Shown piece by piece: positions 43,968 through 53,337 of a stretch of DNA of 58,951 bases. Under the pieces are notes generated by a model. It was not told where the DNA came from and searched no databases. It saw only the letters and a program-made list of their open reading frames with translations. This stretch comes from Magnetococcales bacterium (lineage in GTDB: Bacteria > Pseudomonadota > Magnetococcia > Magnetococcales > JADFZT01). Within the stretch, counting starts at the first letter, position 1. Each line of letters opens with the position of its first letter. The position numbers were made by a program, and so were the translations under genes. The stretch covers positions 1 through 58,951 of the forward strand of contig JADFZT010000024.1 of the NCBI GenBank assembly GCA_015232395.1. Reading direction: 5' to 3'.

Positions 43968-46140
43968 GTCCCTGTTCCTCCTCCGGAATCCGGATGTTCC
44001 CCAAAAAATGGTAGTGGTTGATCCCTTCCAGGATGCCCCAGGCGTGGGGCTCCTCGGCAAAATAGATGCGGGGTTGGCCTTGCAGATGATCCAGCTCTGA
44101 ATGGTGGTTGCCCACCACCAGCCCCAGCATGTTTTCCTTGAGCATTTCCTCGTCATTCCCCGAATCCCCCGCCACCAAAATGCGCTCCAGGGGCAGCCCC
44201 CATTTGATAGCCAGATGGGTGATGGCCAACCCCTTGGAAGCACGCAGGGGGAGCAAATCCAAAAATTCCTGGTGGGAAAAAATCACCCGGGCGTGGAGAT
44301 CCCGCTTGCGCAAATATTGTAAAATTTTCTTTTTGGTGGGGACTTTCTCCGAATCGACAAAATAGCTGATTTTGTGGGGGCCCTGCTCCTCTTTGGGCTG
44401 GGGGCGCAGACCGGGCAGCTCTGCCATCGCCTCCAGCACCCCCTCCCGGTCCCAACGATAGTCGATATGCTTGGCCCAACCGGTATCCTCGACCATCCCC
44501 TGACGATAGTGAATGACACTGCCCACAGAGGTGATCATAAAATCCGGGACCGGCACGTTCCACTCTTTGAGAACCGCCAGAGTCCCTTTGAGGTTACGCC
44601 CGGTGGCTACTCCAAACCCCACCTTATCCCCCCCCTCCACCAGGATATTGAGCAAGGCACACAACCCCTTGCGATCCCCGATCAGGGTGTTGTCGATATC
44701 GCAAACCAGTAGCCTGTCAGCGGTGGGAAGGCTGTATTTACGGGTAATCTGCGAGGGAAACTTGCGGCTCTCTTCCCGTTTCAGGGCCTGCTCCATCACC
44801 CGCAGATATTTTTCCACATGTCCCTGCCAAGAGTAGTGCTTGTGGGCTCCCTGCACGCCACTCCGAGACCAACGCCGCCACTGAAGACGATGGCTCAAGG
44901 CATCCACCAGCGCCGATTGCATGCCCGCCACATCCAGGGGGTCGATGAGCAAGCCATTTTTGCAGTTGGCGATAATCTCGTTGGGGCCGCCGTCGTTGGT
45001 GGCTACCAGGGGCACCCCACTGGCAGCGGCTTCGATCAGGGTCAACCCAAAAGGTTCGGTCAAAGCGGGGTTGACGAACACCCCCCGACTTTTGGCAGCC
45101 AGCTGATAGAGATCCGGCACATCATCGGCTTCATGCTCCTTGGGCAGGGCCAGCTTGCCATAAAGATCATAGCGGTCCATCAGCAGAAGCAACCGGGTGA
45201 GCACCTCCCGGGTGCCCCGATCCATGGATTGAATATCCACCCGCTGCCCGGCCACAATCACCAGGTTGGCCAACGCCCGCAGCCGGGGGCTCTCCCCAAA
45301 AGCCCGCACCAGAGTGGCCAAATTTTTTCGCTCATCCGCCCGGGCCAGGGCCAGGATCATGGGGCGGTTGGGCTCCCGCAAAAAACGCCTCAATTTTTCC
45401 CGGATAGGGGGGTGAAAAGCCATGCGGCCCGGAGGATGAAAGCGACTGAGATCCACCCCCGGAGGAATCACCACCATGCGCCGGGGCTGGTAATCATCAT
45501 AGGCGGCATACTGCTCATCCACCTCCTGGTGGGTGGAGGTTACCACGAAAGCGGCGTTGCCGATGGCGATCTCTTCGGCCTCGATGCGCTGGCTGATGTT
45601 ATAGCGGGATTCGATGACCTCCTCACTCAAACCCTTTTCCAGAAGGCGCTCCCGCTTGACCCGCCCCAGGGAGTGGCCGGTATGCGCATGCATCACCCCC
45701 AGCAGACGAGAAAGCCGGGTTCCCACCAGGCCCGCATCGGCATAGTGGCTGTGTACCACGTCAGGGAGCCTGCCAATGGCGCGAAAATGGCGCAAGACGT
45801 TATCGGCATAGCCATCCAGGTGGGGCCAGAGGCTCTCCTTGCGCAGATAGCGCCGGGGGCCACAGGGGAGGCGAATAATCCGGCAATTGGGACCAAGCTC
45901 CTCCTCAGGTGCGGCATAGTCCGGAGAGATCCGGGCATCAAACACCTGCCGGGTGAGAAGATCCACCCGCCCCACCTTGGGATGTTGGGCCAAAGCCCGG
46001 GCCAGCTCCAAGACGTAGGTGATCTGCCCCCCGGTATCGGCATCCTTGCCCAGCTCCGGTTCCCGCCCCCGGATGAGGCCATGAATGGAGATCAGTGCAA
46101 TATAAAAAGGCTGGGGCGTGCTTGGGTCTACGTCTGCCAT
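43957..46140 (-). CDS. Sucrose-phosphate synthase fused to sucrose-phosphatase
   Basis: A 727-aa two-domain enzyme. About 1-470 is an SPS GT-B glycosyltransferase ([85 protein letters not shown]). About 475-727 is a HAD sucrose-phosphate phosphatase with nucleophile motif [10 protein letters not shown] (Asp481, Asp483), SVGSVIHY, and [26 protein letters not shown]. The intact D-x-D-x-T suggests the phosphatase is active, so sucrose can be made from UDP-glucose and fructose-6-phosphate in one polypeptide. It overlaps fructokinase by 13 bases and sucrose synthase by 11. Confidence 0.94.
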   Translation of the reverse strand: MADVDPSTPQPFYIALISIHGLIRGREPELGKDADTGGQITYVLELARALAQHPKVGRVDLLTRQVFDARISPDYAAPEEELGPNCRIIRLPCGPRRYLRKESLWPHLDGYADNVLRHFRAIGRLPDVVHSHYADAGLVGTRLSRLLGVMHAHTGHSLGRVKRERLLEKGLSEEVIESRYNISQRIEAEEIAIGNAAFVVTSTHQEVDEQYAAYDDYQPRRMVVIPPGVDLSRFHPPGRMAFHPPIREKLRRFLREPNRPMILALARADERKNLATLVRAFGESPRLRALANLVIVAGQRVDIQSMDRGTREVLTRLLLLMDRYDLYGKLALPKEHEADDVPDLYQLAAKSRGVFVNPALTEPFGLTLIEAAASGVPLVATNDGGPNEIIANCKNGLLIDPLDVAGMQSALVDALSHRLQWRRWSRSGVQGAHKHYSWQGHVEKYLRVMEQALKREESRKFPSQITRKYSLPTADRLLVCDIDNTLIGDRKGLCALLNILVEGGDKVGFGVATGRNLKGTLAVLKEWNVPVPDFMITSVGSVIHYRQGMVEDTGWAKHIDYRWDREGVLEAMAELPGLRPQPKEEQGPHKISYFVDSEKVPTKKKILQYLRKRDLHARVIFSHQEFLDLLPLRASKGLAITHLAIKWGLPLERILVAGDSGNDEEMLKENMLGLVVGNHHSELDHLQGQPRIYFAEEPHAWGILEGINHYHFLGNIRIPEEEQGRDD

Positions 46141-47108
46141 TGGGCCATAAATCCTTCATAAAGGGTGGGATCTGCCGGGGTGGCACCGCGCACACTGCAT
46201 ATCGCCCGGGCAAAGCCGTTGGCCCGCTCCAGGAGTTGGGGCAGAGGCCAGCCCCGGTAGAGCCCCAAAATCAACACCGCACTGAAGGCATCTCCCGCTC
46301 CCACGGTATCGATCAAGGGGGTTTCATCCGCCCCCTTCCCCCCCCCATTTTCATCACTCTGCAGCACCACATCCCCCTGGGCCAGAAAAGCCCCGTGCTC
46401 CCCCATGGTCACCGTGATCATTTGGGCACCGAAATCCACCGACAAGCGGCCCGTCAAAGCCTCCAGTCGATCCCGGGAGACCCGCTCCCCCTGGCTCTTG
46501 CCCATCTGGCCGGTGAGGGTATCCAGCTCTCCGGCATTCATCTTGACCACATCCACACCACGCAAAAGCCCCAAAAGCTGCTGCTCATCCCACCAGGGCG
46601 GACGCAGGTTGAGATCCATCATTACCGGCCCTGCCACCGCCCCACGGGCCTTGATCAGAGTCTCCCGGGAGAGGGGCGAACGGGCGATCAGGGAGCCGTG
46701 ATAAAACAGGCCACTCCCCCCCCCTGCCCCCTCCTCTTTCAGAAGAGATTCCAGTGGCGACCAATCGATAAAATCATACGCCTGCTCCGGCAGAATCGAA
46801 AAACAGGGCTGTGCCTCGGCCAAAGCCACCTCTACCCGTCCGGTGGGGTGGGCGCCATCCTGCTGCATGCCGACGGTGGTCATCCCCTGGCGGGCCATCT
46901 GTTCCAGCACCCGATCTCCCAGAGAATCCTGCCCCACCCGACTGATAAAAAGGGGGTCCAGGCCAAAACCGGCCAGATGCCAGGCCACATTGAAGGGGGC
47001 TCCCCCCAAGACTTCGATGCCATCCTCAAATTGATCAAACAATACTTCGCCGAACAGGATCGGTCGGCCCGATGGGGAAACACCCCCCTTTTGCTGCACT
47101 TCGGTCAT
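46128..47108 (-). CDS. PfkB-family fructokinase
   Basis: Phosphorylates fructose released by sucrose synthase. From the ATG at 47108 (AAGGG about 8 bases upstream) it is 326 aa, with the PfkB features ILFGEVLFDQFEDGIEVLGGAPFNVAWHLAGFG, DLNLRPPWW, NAGELDTL, and the signature 2 DTVGAGDAFSAVLILGL with the catalytic Asp in GAGD. An upstream ATG at 47165 lacks a ribosome site. It is the first gene of the sucrose operon. The substrate is assigned from the operon; other sugars cannot be excluded from sequence. Confidence 0.9.
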   Translation of the reverse strand: MTEVQQKGGVSPSGRPILFGEVLFDQFEDGIEVLGGAPFNVAWHLAGFGLDPLFISRVGQDSLGDRVLEQMARQGMTTVGMQQDGAHPTGRVEVALAEAQPCFSILPEQAYDFIDWSPLESLLKEEGAGGGSGLFYHGSLIARSPLSRETLIKARGAVAGPVMMDLNLRPPWWDEQQLLGLLRGVDVVKMNAGELDTLTGQMGKSQGERVSRDRLEALTGRLSVDFGAQMITVTMGEHGAFLAQGDVVLQSDENGGGKGADETPLIDTVGAGDAFSAVLILGLYRGWPLPQLLERANGFARAICSVRGATPADPTLYEGFMAQWQT

Positions 47109-47604
47109 CAAACATTCCCTTCCCGGCCATTCAGGCCACCCTGTCAGGCGATTAAGAGCTGACATATTGCGACAGATTCCAAGGAGCTGTCAGCCTTGAG
47201 ATATCATAAAGAAAACCGCACCCCGCTACAAACATCCCCTACTCTCTTTCACCCTTACCCAAAGGAATACCGCCGGAATCCCAAAGGCCGCCATGAGAAA
47301 AGCCTGGCTGGACAACCAACAGCCTTGGATTCACCACTTGGAGGAGGCCTGGAAGCACCTCCCAAAGGGAGGCCCTTGGCGACATTGTCGGCAATCTGCT
47401 AACTTGTTTGATGGTATTCGTTATAATAGTGACAACAATCAGTCGCATTTCCAAAAACACCAAATTTTGCCTTCCCTCATTCGGTCTCAATGAAGAGGGT
47501 ATGATTCCCTGGCAAGGAAAACAGCCACTGTGGACCGATAAAGACCACTGTCAATCATAACCAATCATGGCGCGCCCCTTCCGCAGCCGGGAAGGAACCA
47601 AAAG
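47109..47604. other. Divergent intergenic region, sucrose operon / receiver gene
   Basis: About 500 bases without a supported gene. A perfect TATAAT occurs on the plus strand at 47422-47427, but no good -35 lies 16-18 bases before it. The sucrose operon promoter should be here; I see no clear operator. Confidence 0.35.
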
Positions 47605-47985
47605 ATGAAAACAATCAAAGCCTTTATCGTCGATGACGATGTGGATGCCATTAGACTCGCCGCCACCATCCTCTCCAAGGCGGGTTATGAGGTGGCATCA
47701 GAAACCGACAGCCGCCAAGCCCTCTCCCGTATTCTCAAGGAGCAGCCCGATTGTGTCCTGCTGGATATCATGATGCCTGACTTGGACGGGCTCCAGCTCT
47801 GCGGTAAAATCCGCGCCACCCCCCGCCTCGCCAAGGTCAAGGTGGTCATGGTCTCGGCCAAATCCTATAAATTCGACCGGGAGCAGGCCTTTCGTTTCGG
47901 CGCAGATGCCTACTTCGTCAAGCCTATCAAACCCAAATCCCTCCTGGAAGGGTTGGAACGCCTGTTCAGCGACCCAACCACCTGA
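47605..47985 (+). CDS. Single-domain response regulator
   Basis: A 126-aa stand-alone receiver with a complete active site: acidic pair and Asp in AFIVDDDVDAI, phosphoacceptor Asp in CVLLDIMMPDLDG (about 51), Ser in VVMVSAKSY and Lys in YFVKPIKPKS. No output domain, so it would act by protein contact, for example in chemotaxis or a phosphorelay. GGAAGGAACC precedes the ATG. No histidine kinase gene is nearby. A GGCTGT/ACAGCC stem at 48019-48036 follows the stop but lacks a T tract. Confidence 0.88.
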   Translation: MKTIKAFIVDDDVDAIRLAATILSKAGYEVASETDSRQALSRILKEQPDCVLLDIMMPDLDGLQLCGKIRATPRLAKVKVVMVSAKSYKFDREQAFRFGADAYFVKPIKPKSLLEGLERLFSDPTT

Positions 47986-48555
47986 AATATAAACAACTTC
48001 CAATTCGCCACCCAGCCCGGCTGTTACTTGACAGCCAGCAAACAGGGACAGGCCTACCCACTCCGCACCTAAGCGACCCACCCTCCTCGTCCCCCAAATA
48101 CCATTCTGCTTTCACCTCCAGCCGTATTTTAGATATCGGACCCATGGTTTGACATCCATCAAATAAATACCCGGAATTTCCATTTAAAATTTGTCGATAT
48201 TGATTTTTCCAACTATACATATAAGGAGATTTTCTGACGGATTTTTTTTTCTTGTTGAATAGGCGTTGGAAAGCCTCCCAGGGTTTTCCAACTGCCTGAG
48301 GGCCGATAGGGGGAAAGGCCTCCCCCCCCTCTGAGCCTCAACCTTATCGGCCCCGCTTAACTCCCCCCATATTTTAACCGTTTTTCGCCACCCTGCTCGC
48401 CCTTTATCACCCGCCTTATTCGATACCGTGCATCACTTTGTATCGTCACTTTATCCAAAAATGGCACAAGCAACGCGCCTACTTCGCCATTCCCGCACCA
48501 GTGGAAATCCAGCAGTCACCCGTGCAAATATCTCGATATCAATGTGTTTCGACCC

Positions 48556-48720
48556 AAAAAACACCAAGCGTTCTCTGATTTCAAAGGTGCCATCTTCAGG
48601 AAAACCCACGCGTAGAATGTGGTGAGCCGCACAAACCGCATCGATCAAGAGTGTCATTCCACTTTAATTTGGAACGACAATACACGCCTCCAGTGAATTT
48701 TCGAGCGCGCCATTTTCAAG
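48556..48720. repeat. Two degenerate copies of a ~45-base repeat with a REP-like unit between
   Basis: 48671-48720 and 48556-48600 are related (minus strand: CTTGAAAATGGCGCGCTCGA versus CCTGAAGATGGCACCTTTGA, then AAATTCA/AATCAGA and G(G)CGTG/CTTGGTGT). A third copy lies at about 50503-50554 in the opposite orientation. Between them, 48609-48650 is a copy of the GATGYGGTGAGC...ACCGCATC repeat. The whole 870-base gap from 47986 to 48853 has no supported gene. Confidence 0.5.
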
Positions 48721-48853
48721 AAAAACATCGGTATTCCCAGGCTTTTTTTAAAGAACCACTGACTCCTGTTCGATAAACAGGCGGCGGCTCCCAGAAAAAA
48801 CCGGGTGTAGATGGCAAGTCGGCAGGGTGATCGAGGGGGCAGGTTTTTTTGGG

Positions 48854-49771
48854 CTACGAATCCATGTTGGTCGCCAGCAACCGGGTGACCTCTTCACGGA
48901 GCCAGATGTTGGGGGCGCTTTTGTCCGTACGGGGGTGCCAAGCCAAAGCCAGGCGCAGGGGAGAGGTTTTGAATGGCAGGGGCGAAACAGTCAGCCCCAG
49001 AGGCTTGGCCAGATAGTGGGCCGTGCCATCGGGAACGATGCAGATCAGGTCGCTCTCGGCCACCATGAAAGGCACCAGACTCAAGGAGTAGGTCCGGGCA
49101 ACGATACGCCGTTCTCGGCCCATCTGGGTCAGGGCCTCGTCCACCACTGTGGAACTCATCCCCCGGGGATAGTAGTGGACATGCCGAGCGGCCAAAAACC
49201 CTTCCAGGTTGAAACCGTCCTTGAGGAGAGGGTGGTCCGGACGATGGAGGCAGACATAGTGCATCTGAAAAAGACGCCGCAACAAAACCGTGGTCGGCAC
49301 CCACTGGAAACGGCTGAACACCAGATCCGCCCCGCCATTTTCCAGAATGGAGACTTCGTCATCCCCCCCCACATCCACCAGTTCGATGGTGACCCCTGGT
49401 GCGACCTGGGCCAATCTTTCCAGGAGTTGGGGCAGAAGAACCGTAGCGGCATAATCCACCATGCCCAGCCGAAAAAAATGCTCGGATTGGGCTGGCTCGA
49501 AGGTCTCCTGCTCCAGAGCCTGACGCACCTGAACCAAAGCCCTGGAAACCGGCCCAGCCAATTCCAGCGCCCGGGCCGTGGGCTCCATACGGTGCCCTGA
49601 TTTAACAAACAGCGGATCTCCAAAAATTTCCCGAAGCCGCCGCAGGGTATTGCTCATCGCCGCCTGGGTGATGCCCAAGGCACGCCCAGCCCGGGTCACC
49701 CCCCGTTCGGTCATGAGGGTATCGAAGGCGACCAGCAGGTTCAGGTCAAATTTGGCAAGATCTTTACGCAT
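48854..49771 (-). CDS. LysR-family transcriptional regulator
   Basis: A 305-aa LysR regulator. The N-terminal winged helix-turn-helix is typical: FDLNLLVAFDTLMTERGVTRAGRALGITQAAMSNTLRRLREIFGDPLFVKSG, then a linker helix and a periplasmic-binding-like effector domain (FRLGMVDYAATVLLPQLLERL onward). The sequence style (LNLLVAFD, PLFV) resembles the NodD/LeuO-like branch. No divergent gene sits next to it, so its target is not evident. The ATG is at 49771. Confidence 0.9.
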   Translation of the reverse strand: MRKDLAKFDLNLLVAFDTLMTERGVTRAGRALGITQAAMSNTLRRLREIFGDPLFVKSGHRMEPTARALELAGPVSRALVQVRQALEQETFEPAQSEHFFRLGMVDYAATVLLPQLLERLAQVAPGVTIELVDVGGDDEVSILENGGADLVFSRFQWVPTTVLLRRLFQMHYVCLHRPDHPLLKDGFNLEGFLAARHVHYYPRGMSSTVVDEALTQMGRERRIVARTYSLSLVPFMVAESDLICIVPDGTAHYLAKPLGLTVSPLPFKTSPLRLALAWHPRTDKSAPNIWLREEVTRLLATNMDS

Positions 49772-50311
49772 CCATGCTCCAACTGCAACACAAGCTCCAA
49801 CCCCAATACAGCGAAATGTCAGTCATTTATCATTAAAATACAATGATACCTGAATTACCAGGGATTGCGATATATCAAACCCGGATCCAGCCATTTTTCT
49901 TCGAAAAGTCAACTGGCTCGGGATCTAATGGCGGTGAGGCAACTGGATATCGCCTACTTTTCTCCGCTGTAATCTGTTACACTGCCTGAATATAAAGCCC
50001 CCCATATCAATAAATGACCCCCATTTTTAGACAAAATAGGTTGCACCCTCCTCTAACAAAAGTTACAGTTCGTCACACAATAGAGATCGGAACAATTGTT
50101 CCGGTTTGGTGGGGTATGGATACTTTTAGTTTCCCCGCTCCGCCACTAGGCTGGCAGGCAAAGGTCACCCCCCCCTCTACGACCCGACCCTGCCAGCCCC
50201 CAGTTCCCCCCTGCTCCTGTCAGAAACAAATTCTGCTCCAAATCCCCTGCCCCTGCTTGATTTTTTTCAACCTTCACCCTGTCATACAAATTCTGGTTCA
50301 AAACCGAAAAA

Positions 50312-50439
50312 CCTGCCACAGAGAACACAGAGGTCACAGAGGAAAAGCGTGAAAAACAGCTGATTTTTCCGACGACTACCGGACACGAGCTTGGCTCGAT
50401 TTTGGTTTTCTCTGTGTTCTCTGTCTCCTCTGTGGCTGA
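50312..50439. repeat. Inverted pair of CACAGAGAACACAGAG repeats
   Basis: The left arm (50312-50345) reads GCCACAGAGAACACAGAGG then TCACAGAGGAAA. The right arm (50407-50439) read on the minus strand is GCCACAGAGGAGACAGAGAA then CACAGAGAAA. They enclose about 60 bases. The arms could form a long imperfect hairpin or the ends of a small mobile element. Confidence 0.6.
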
Positions 50440-50493
50440 ACGTTTTTTTTATTCGACTCACCTGTTAAACCGGAATTGGCATCAGTCTGTTAT

Positions 50494-50611
50494 CGTCGTT
50501 CCATTGGGAAAAGGCGCTCCTGAAATCCACTGGAGACACGTATCGTTTTGCTGATAGGGGTAAAAAAAAGGTCGAGGGAAAGTCGGTGCGCCATTCTCAA
50601 TTGGAACGACC
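50494..50611. repeat. Inverted-repeat element near fliP 3' end
   Basis: The left arm 50494-50520 (GTCGTTCCATTGGGAA then AAGGCGCTCC) and right arm 50585-50611 (minus strand: GTCGTTCCAATTGAGA then ATGGCGCACC) are inverted copies. The left half also contains the repeat shared with 48556-48720. The 960-base gap between LysR and fliP holds this and the pair at 50312-50439, plus a short GGCTGGCAGG/CCTGCCAGCC stem near 50148-50199, and no supported gene. Confidence 0.55.
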
Positions 50612-50731
50612 AGACCAACCGACCCTCCAGCATCTGACGAGGAAAAACTGAAAAAAAGAGAAAACTGAGTAGAAAAAGATAAAAAGAGAGAAAAAAGAGT
50701 CCGGGGAAAAGTTCAAAAAGGAAGGGTCGAA

Positions 50732-51523
50732 CTATTTGAAGGATTGCACCAGAGAACCCACCACCAACGCCCAGCCATCCACCAACACAAACAAAATCAG
50801 CTTGACCGGCATGGAAATCACCAACGGTGGCAACATCATCATACCCATGGACATGACCACACTGGCCACCACCATATCGATGATCAAAAAGGGGAGATAG
50901 ACCATGAAGCCGATCTGAAAGGCGGTCTTCAGCTCTGAAATCATGAAGGCGGGAATCACCAGCCGCAGGGGCACATCCGCTGGATTTTGCGCCTTTTCCA
51001 CGCCGGAAAGCCGCATGAAAAGCTCCAGATCCTTCTCCCGGGTCTGGCGCATCATAAAGGAGCGAATCGGCACCACAGCCCGATCCCAAGCGGTCTCTTC
51101 GTTGATCTGCTTATCCAGATAGGGCTGAATGGCGTCGTTGTTGACCCGATCAAATACCGGCCCCATCACAAAAAAGGTGATGAAAAGAGCCAGGGCAATC
51201 AGTACCTGGTTGGGGGGTTGGCCTTGGAGTCCCAAAGCCTGACGCACAAAAGACATCACCACAATCACCCGGGTAAACGAGGTGACCATGACCAGCAGGC
51301 CGGGGGCCAGGGAAAAGAGGGTGAGCAGGGCCAGAATCTGCAGGCCGATACCGACCTGCTCAGGATCAGCCTGACCGGTGACACTGCCGGTATTAAAGCT
51401 CAGTTGCGGGAGATTGACCTCAGCGGCCCAGGCGACAACGGGAGCCCCAAACAAAACAGCCAGAATGGCGACAATCGCCACCCCTGCCGTGACAACGGGA
51501 ACTCTTGCTGTCAAACGCCTCAC
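50732..51523 (-). CDS. fliP: Flagellar export protein FliP
   Basis: Core of the flagellar type III export gate, with FliQ and FliR. The 263-aa protein has a signal peptide (VPVVTAGVAIVAILAVLFGAPVVAWA) and four further hydrophobic helices. The family signatures MVTSFTRVIVVMSFVRQALGLQGQPPNQVLIALALFITFFVMGP and FMISELKTAFQIGFMVYLPFLIIDMVVASVVMSMGMMMLPP are present. It starts at a GTG overlapping the fliO stop (GTGA). FliQ and FliR do not follow within the window, so the usual fliPQR string is broken here by about 960 bases of repeats and the LysR gene. Confidence 0.96.
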   Translation of the reverse strand: MRRLTARVPVVTAGVAIVAILAVLFGAPVVAWAAEVNLPQLSFNTGSVTGQADPEQVGIGLQILALLTLFSLAPGLLVMVTSFTRVIVVMSFVRQALGLQGQPPNQVLIALALFITFFVMGPVFDRVNNDAIQPYLDKQINEETAWDRAVVPIRSFMMRQTREKDLELFMRLSGVEKAQNPADVPLRLVIPAFMISELKTAFQIGFMVYLPFLIIDMVVASVVMSMGMMMLPPLVISMPVKLILFVLVDGWALVVGSLVQSFK

Positions 51524-51900
51524 CGGGTGACCTCCTCCGGCGGAGCAAGCTCTTTGCCGGACACTTCCGCCAACATCGATATCCGATCCCGCGTGACGCC
51601 GATCAGCCAGGCCTGTTCTCCAACCTTGACCAGGCGCACCCCGACACCGGGGGCCAGATTTCGGCCATCCATCACCTGGATGGGACCGCCGCCACCCAAC
51701 CCCGGTTGAAATCGTTTACCAAAGCGAACCACCAAGGCCGCCACCACAATCAATAGCATCAAGAAGCCGGCAACCCGAACCCCCTGCCCCAGATAGTCGA
51801 TCACCACGGGTGATCCCTCTCCGGCGGCAAATGCCAAGGCAGGCAGCCACATCCCGAAGCAAAGCAGCCCGACCACCCCCATGGCCCGCCCCCAACCCAT
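51520..51900 (-). CDS. fliO: Flagellar biosynthesis protein FliO
   Basis: FliO assists assembly of the FliP ring. The 126-aa protein has an N-terminal signal or helix (GVVGLLCFGMWLPALAFAA), a second helix (VAGFLMLLIVVAALVVRFG) and a short cytoplasmic domain (IQVMDGRNLAPGVGVRLVKVGEQAWLIGVT) typical of the family. It overlaps fliN by one base (TGATG) and fliP by four. Sequence conservation in FliO is low, but size, topology and position agree. Confidence 0.88.
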   Translation of the reverse strand: MGWGRAMGVVGLLCFGMWLPALAFAAGEGSPVVIDYLGQGVRVAGFLMLLIVVAALVVRFGKRFQPGLGGGGPIQVMDGRNLAPGVGVRLVKVGEQAWLIGVTRDRISMLAEVSGKELAPPEEVTR

Positions 51901-52280
51901 CAGCGCAGATTCTCCAGACGTTCAGACAAGGAGACGATATCGGTGATGCGCACCCCCAACTTGTCTTTGATCATCACCACCTCACCAAAGGCCAAAAGCC
52001 GATTGTTGACGTGGATTTCCAAAGGATCGTCAGCCTCCTTTTCCAGCTCCACCAGGGATCCCTTGTTGAGTTTCAGGAGATCCTTGATCTGCATTCGGAC
52101 ATGCCCCAACCGCACCGAGACATCCAGGGGGACATCCATGAGGAGTTCGAGGTTTTTGGGGATCCCCCCCCCCTCTTCATCTTCGTCCAAGCCATTGAGG
52201 TCCATCGCCGAGATTGGGCTCGCCGCCTCCTCAAAGCCTTCCTCTTCCATATCCATCTCTTCGCCGAGATCTTCCGCCAT
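51900..52280 (-). CDS. fliN: Flagellar motor switch protein FliN
   Basis: FliN forms the lower C-ring and takes part in switching and export. From the ATG at 52280 it is 126 aa: an acidic N-terminal region, then the SpoA/FliN domain (LLMDVPLDVSVRLGHVRMQIKDLLKLNKGSLVELEKEADDPLEIHVNNRLLAFGEVVMIKDKLGVRITDIV). A GTG three codons upstream is an alternative; GGGGAG fits both. It begins 25 bases after the fliM stop. Confidence 0.94.
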   Translation of the reverse strand: MAEDLGEEMDMEEEGFEEAASPISAMDLNGLDEDEEGGGIPKNLELLMDVPLDVSVRLGHVRMQIKDLLKLNKGSLVELEKEADDPLEIHVNNRLLAFGEVVMIKDKLGVRITDIVSLSERLENLR

Positions 52281-52305
52281 ACCATGCACTCCCCGGATTA
52301 ACGAT

Positions 52306-53301
52306 TCACTCGGAATCGGTAATGATCTGGGTAACCCGTACCGCCCGCTTCCCGTTCACAACGCCGGCCAGCCCCTTGAATTTGGTCTTGCCCTCTACTT
52401 CGATGGGCATCTCTTCGGACATGTCGTTGTTAAACTCCACCACATCTCCGACTTTCAAATTAAACATATCCCCTACCGTCATCGTCGCCCGGGAAACCAC
52501 TGGTGAAAGCTTAACCGCCACGTGGTTGAGTTCATCCACCAAGGCGGCCATCCAGGCGGAGGAACCTTCCACGGCATCCCGCTGCTGGAAACCCACCTTC
52601 AGCTGCTGCTTGAACAGCTCCAGGATTACCGATGGGAAGCAGACCGTCAACGTCCCTTCAAACTCTCCGATCTCCACAGAAAAGGTGATCAGAAAGACCG
52701 TCTCATCCAGGGGCATCACCGCCGCGAATTGAGGCTGATTTTCCCAACGGGTCAAAACCAGCCGAAAAGCGGGATCGAGCTTTTTCCAGGAGAGTTCGAT
52801 CTGCTCCCGGGTGACATCCATGATTCGGTCGATCACCTTCATTTCGAAGGGAGAAAAATTACGGAAAGGCCGCTCTGAATCGCCGCTGCCACCGAAAAAA
52901 CCTTCGAGAATATGATACATCACCTCCCCGTCGATGGAAATCAGCGCCATGGACTGGGAAGGCTCCACCCGGAGAATATCGATAAAGATCGGCGGATCAA
53001 GGCCGTGGAGAAAACGACCGAAAATTTGATTGATGGTGGCCTTGGGCTGAACATGTACTTCCCGGCCCACCTTTTGGCTCAGTTTAAAGGAGAGCTGAGA
53101 GGCCAGATGTTCGTTGATGAGATCCAAGCCCGGCAGAGCACCCACCCGGATGGCGGTCTTCTGGCCGAAGTAAAAAGAGGTAACCTGCTTCTCCTCGCTG
53201 GGAGCTGGCATATCCTCATCGACCCCTTCCAGGTCGATGGAGCCCTCTTCGAGCCCTGTCATCAGGGCATCGATCTCTTCGGTAGAGAGAATCTGAGACA
53301 T
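52306..53301 (-). CDS. fliM: Flagellar motor switch protein FliM
   Basis: The middle C-ring protein that binds phosphorylated CheY and sets rotation direction. The 331-aa product starts with the CheY-binding segment ILSTEEIDALMTGLEEG, followed by the central CheC-like domain (LPGLDLINEHLASQLSFKLS ... GEVMYHILEGFFGG) and a C-terminal SpoA domain (VGDMFNLKVGDVVEFN, KFKGLAGVVNGKRAVRV). All three parts are present at normal length. It follows fliL after 36 bases. Confidence 0.96.
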   Translation of the reverse strand: MSQILSTEEIDALMTGLEEGSIDLEGVDEDMPAPSEEKQVTSFYFGQKTAIRVGALPGLDLINEHLASQLSFKLSQKVGREVHVQPKATINQIFGRFLHGLDPPIFIDILRVEPSQSMALISIDGEVMYHILEGFFGGSGDSERPFRNFSPFEMKVIDRIMDVTREQIELSWKKLDPAFRLVLTRWENQPQFAAVMPLDETVFLITFSVEIGEFEGTLTVCFPSVILELFKQQLKVGFQQRDAVEGSSAWMAALVDELNHVAVKLSPVVSRATMTVGDMFNLKVGDVVEFNNDMSEEMPIEVEGKTKFKGLAGVVNGKRAVRVTQIITDSE

Positions 53302-53337
53302 GGTTGATTACCGCCTTTACCCGACAGCCTTCACACG

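Noticed and set aside
44818-46161. 447-codon plus-strand frame opposite the SPS gene
   Set aside because: Antisense shadow; His/Gln/Pro-rich composition without a domain.
48461-48478. TGGCACAAGCAACGC as a sigma-54 promoter
   Set aside because: GG and GC spacing fits, but the -12 lacks TTG and no gene follows downstream on that strand.
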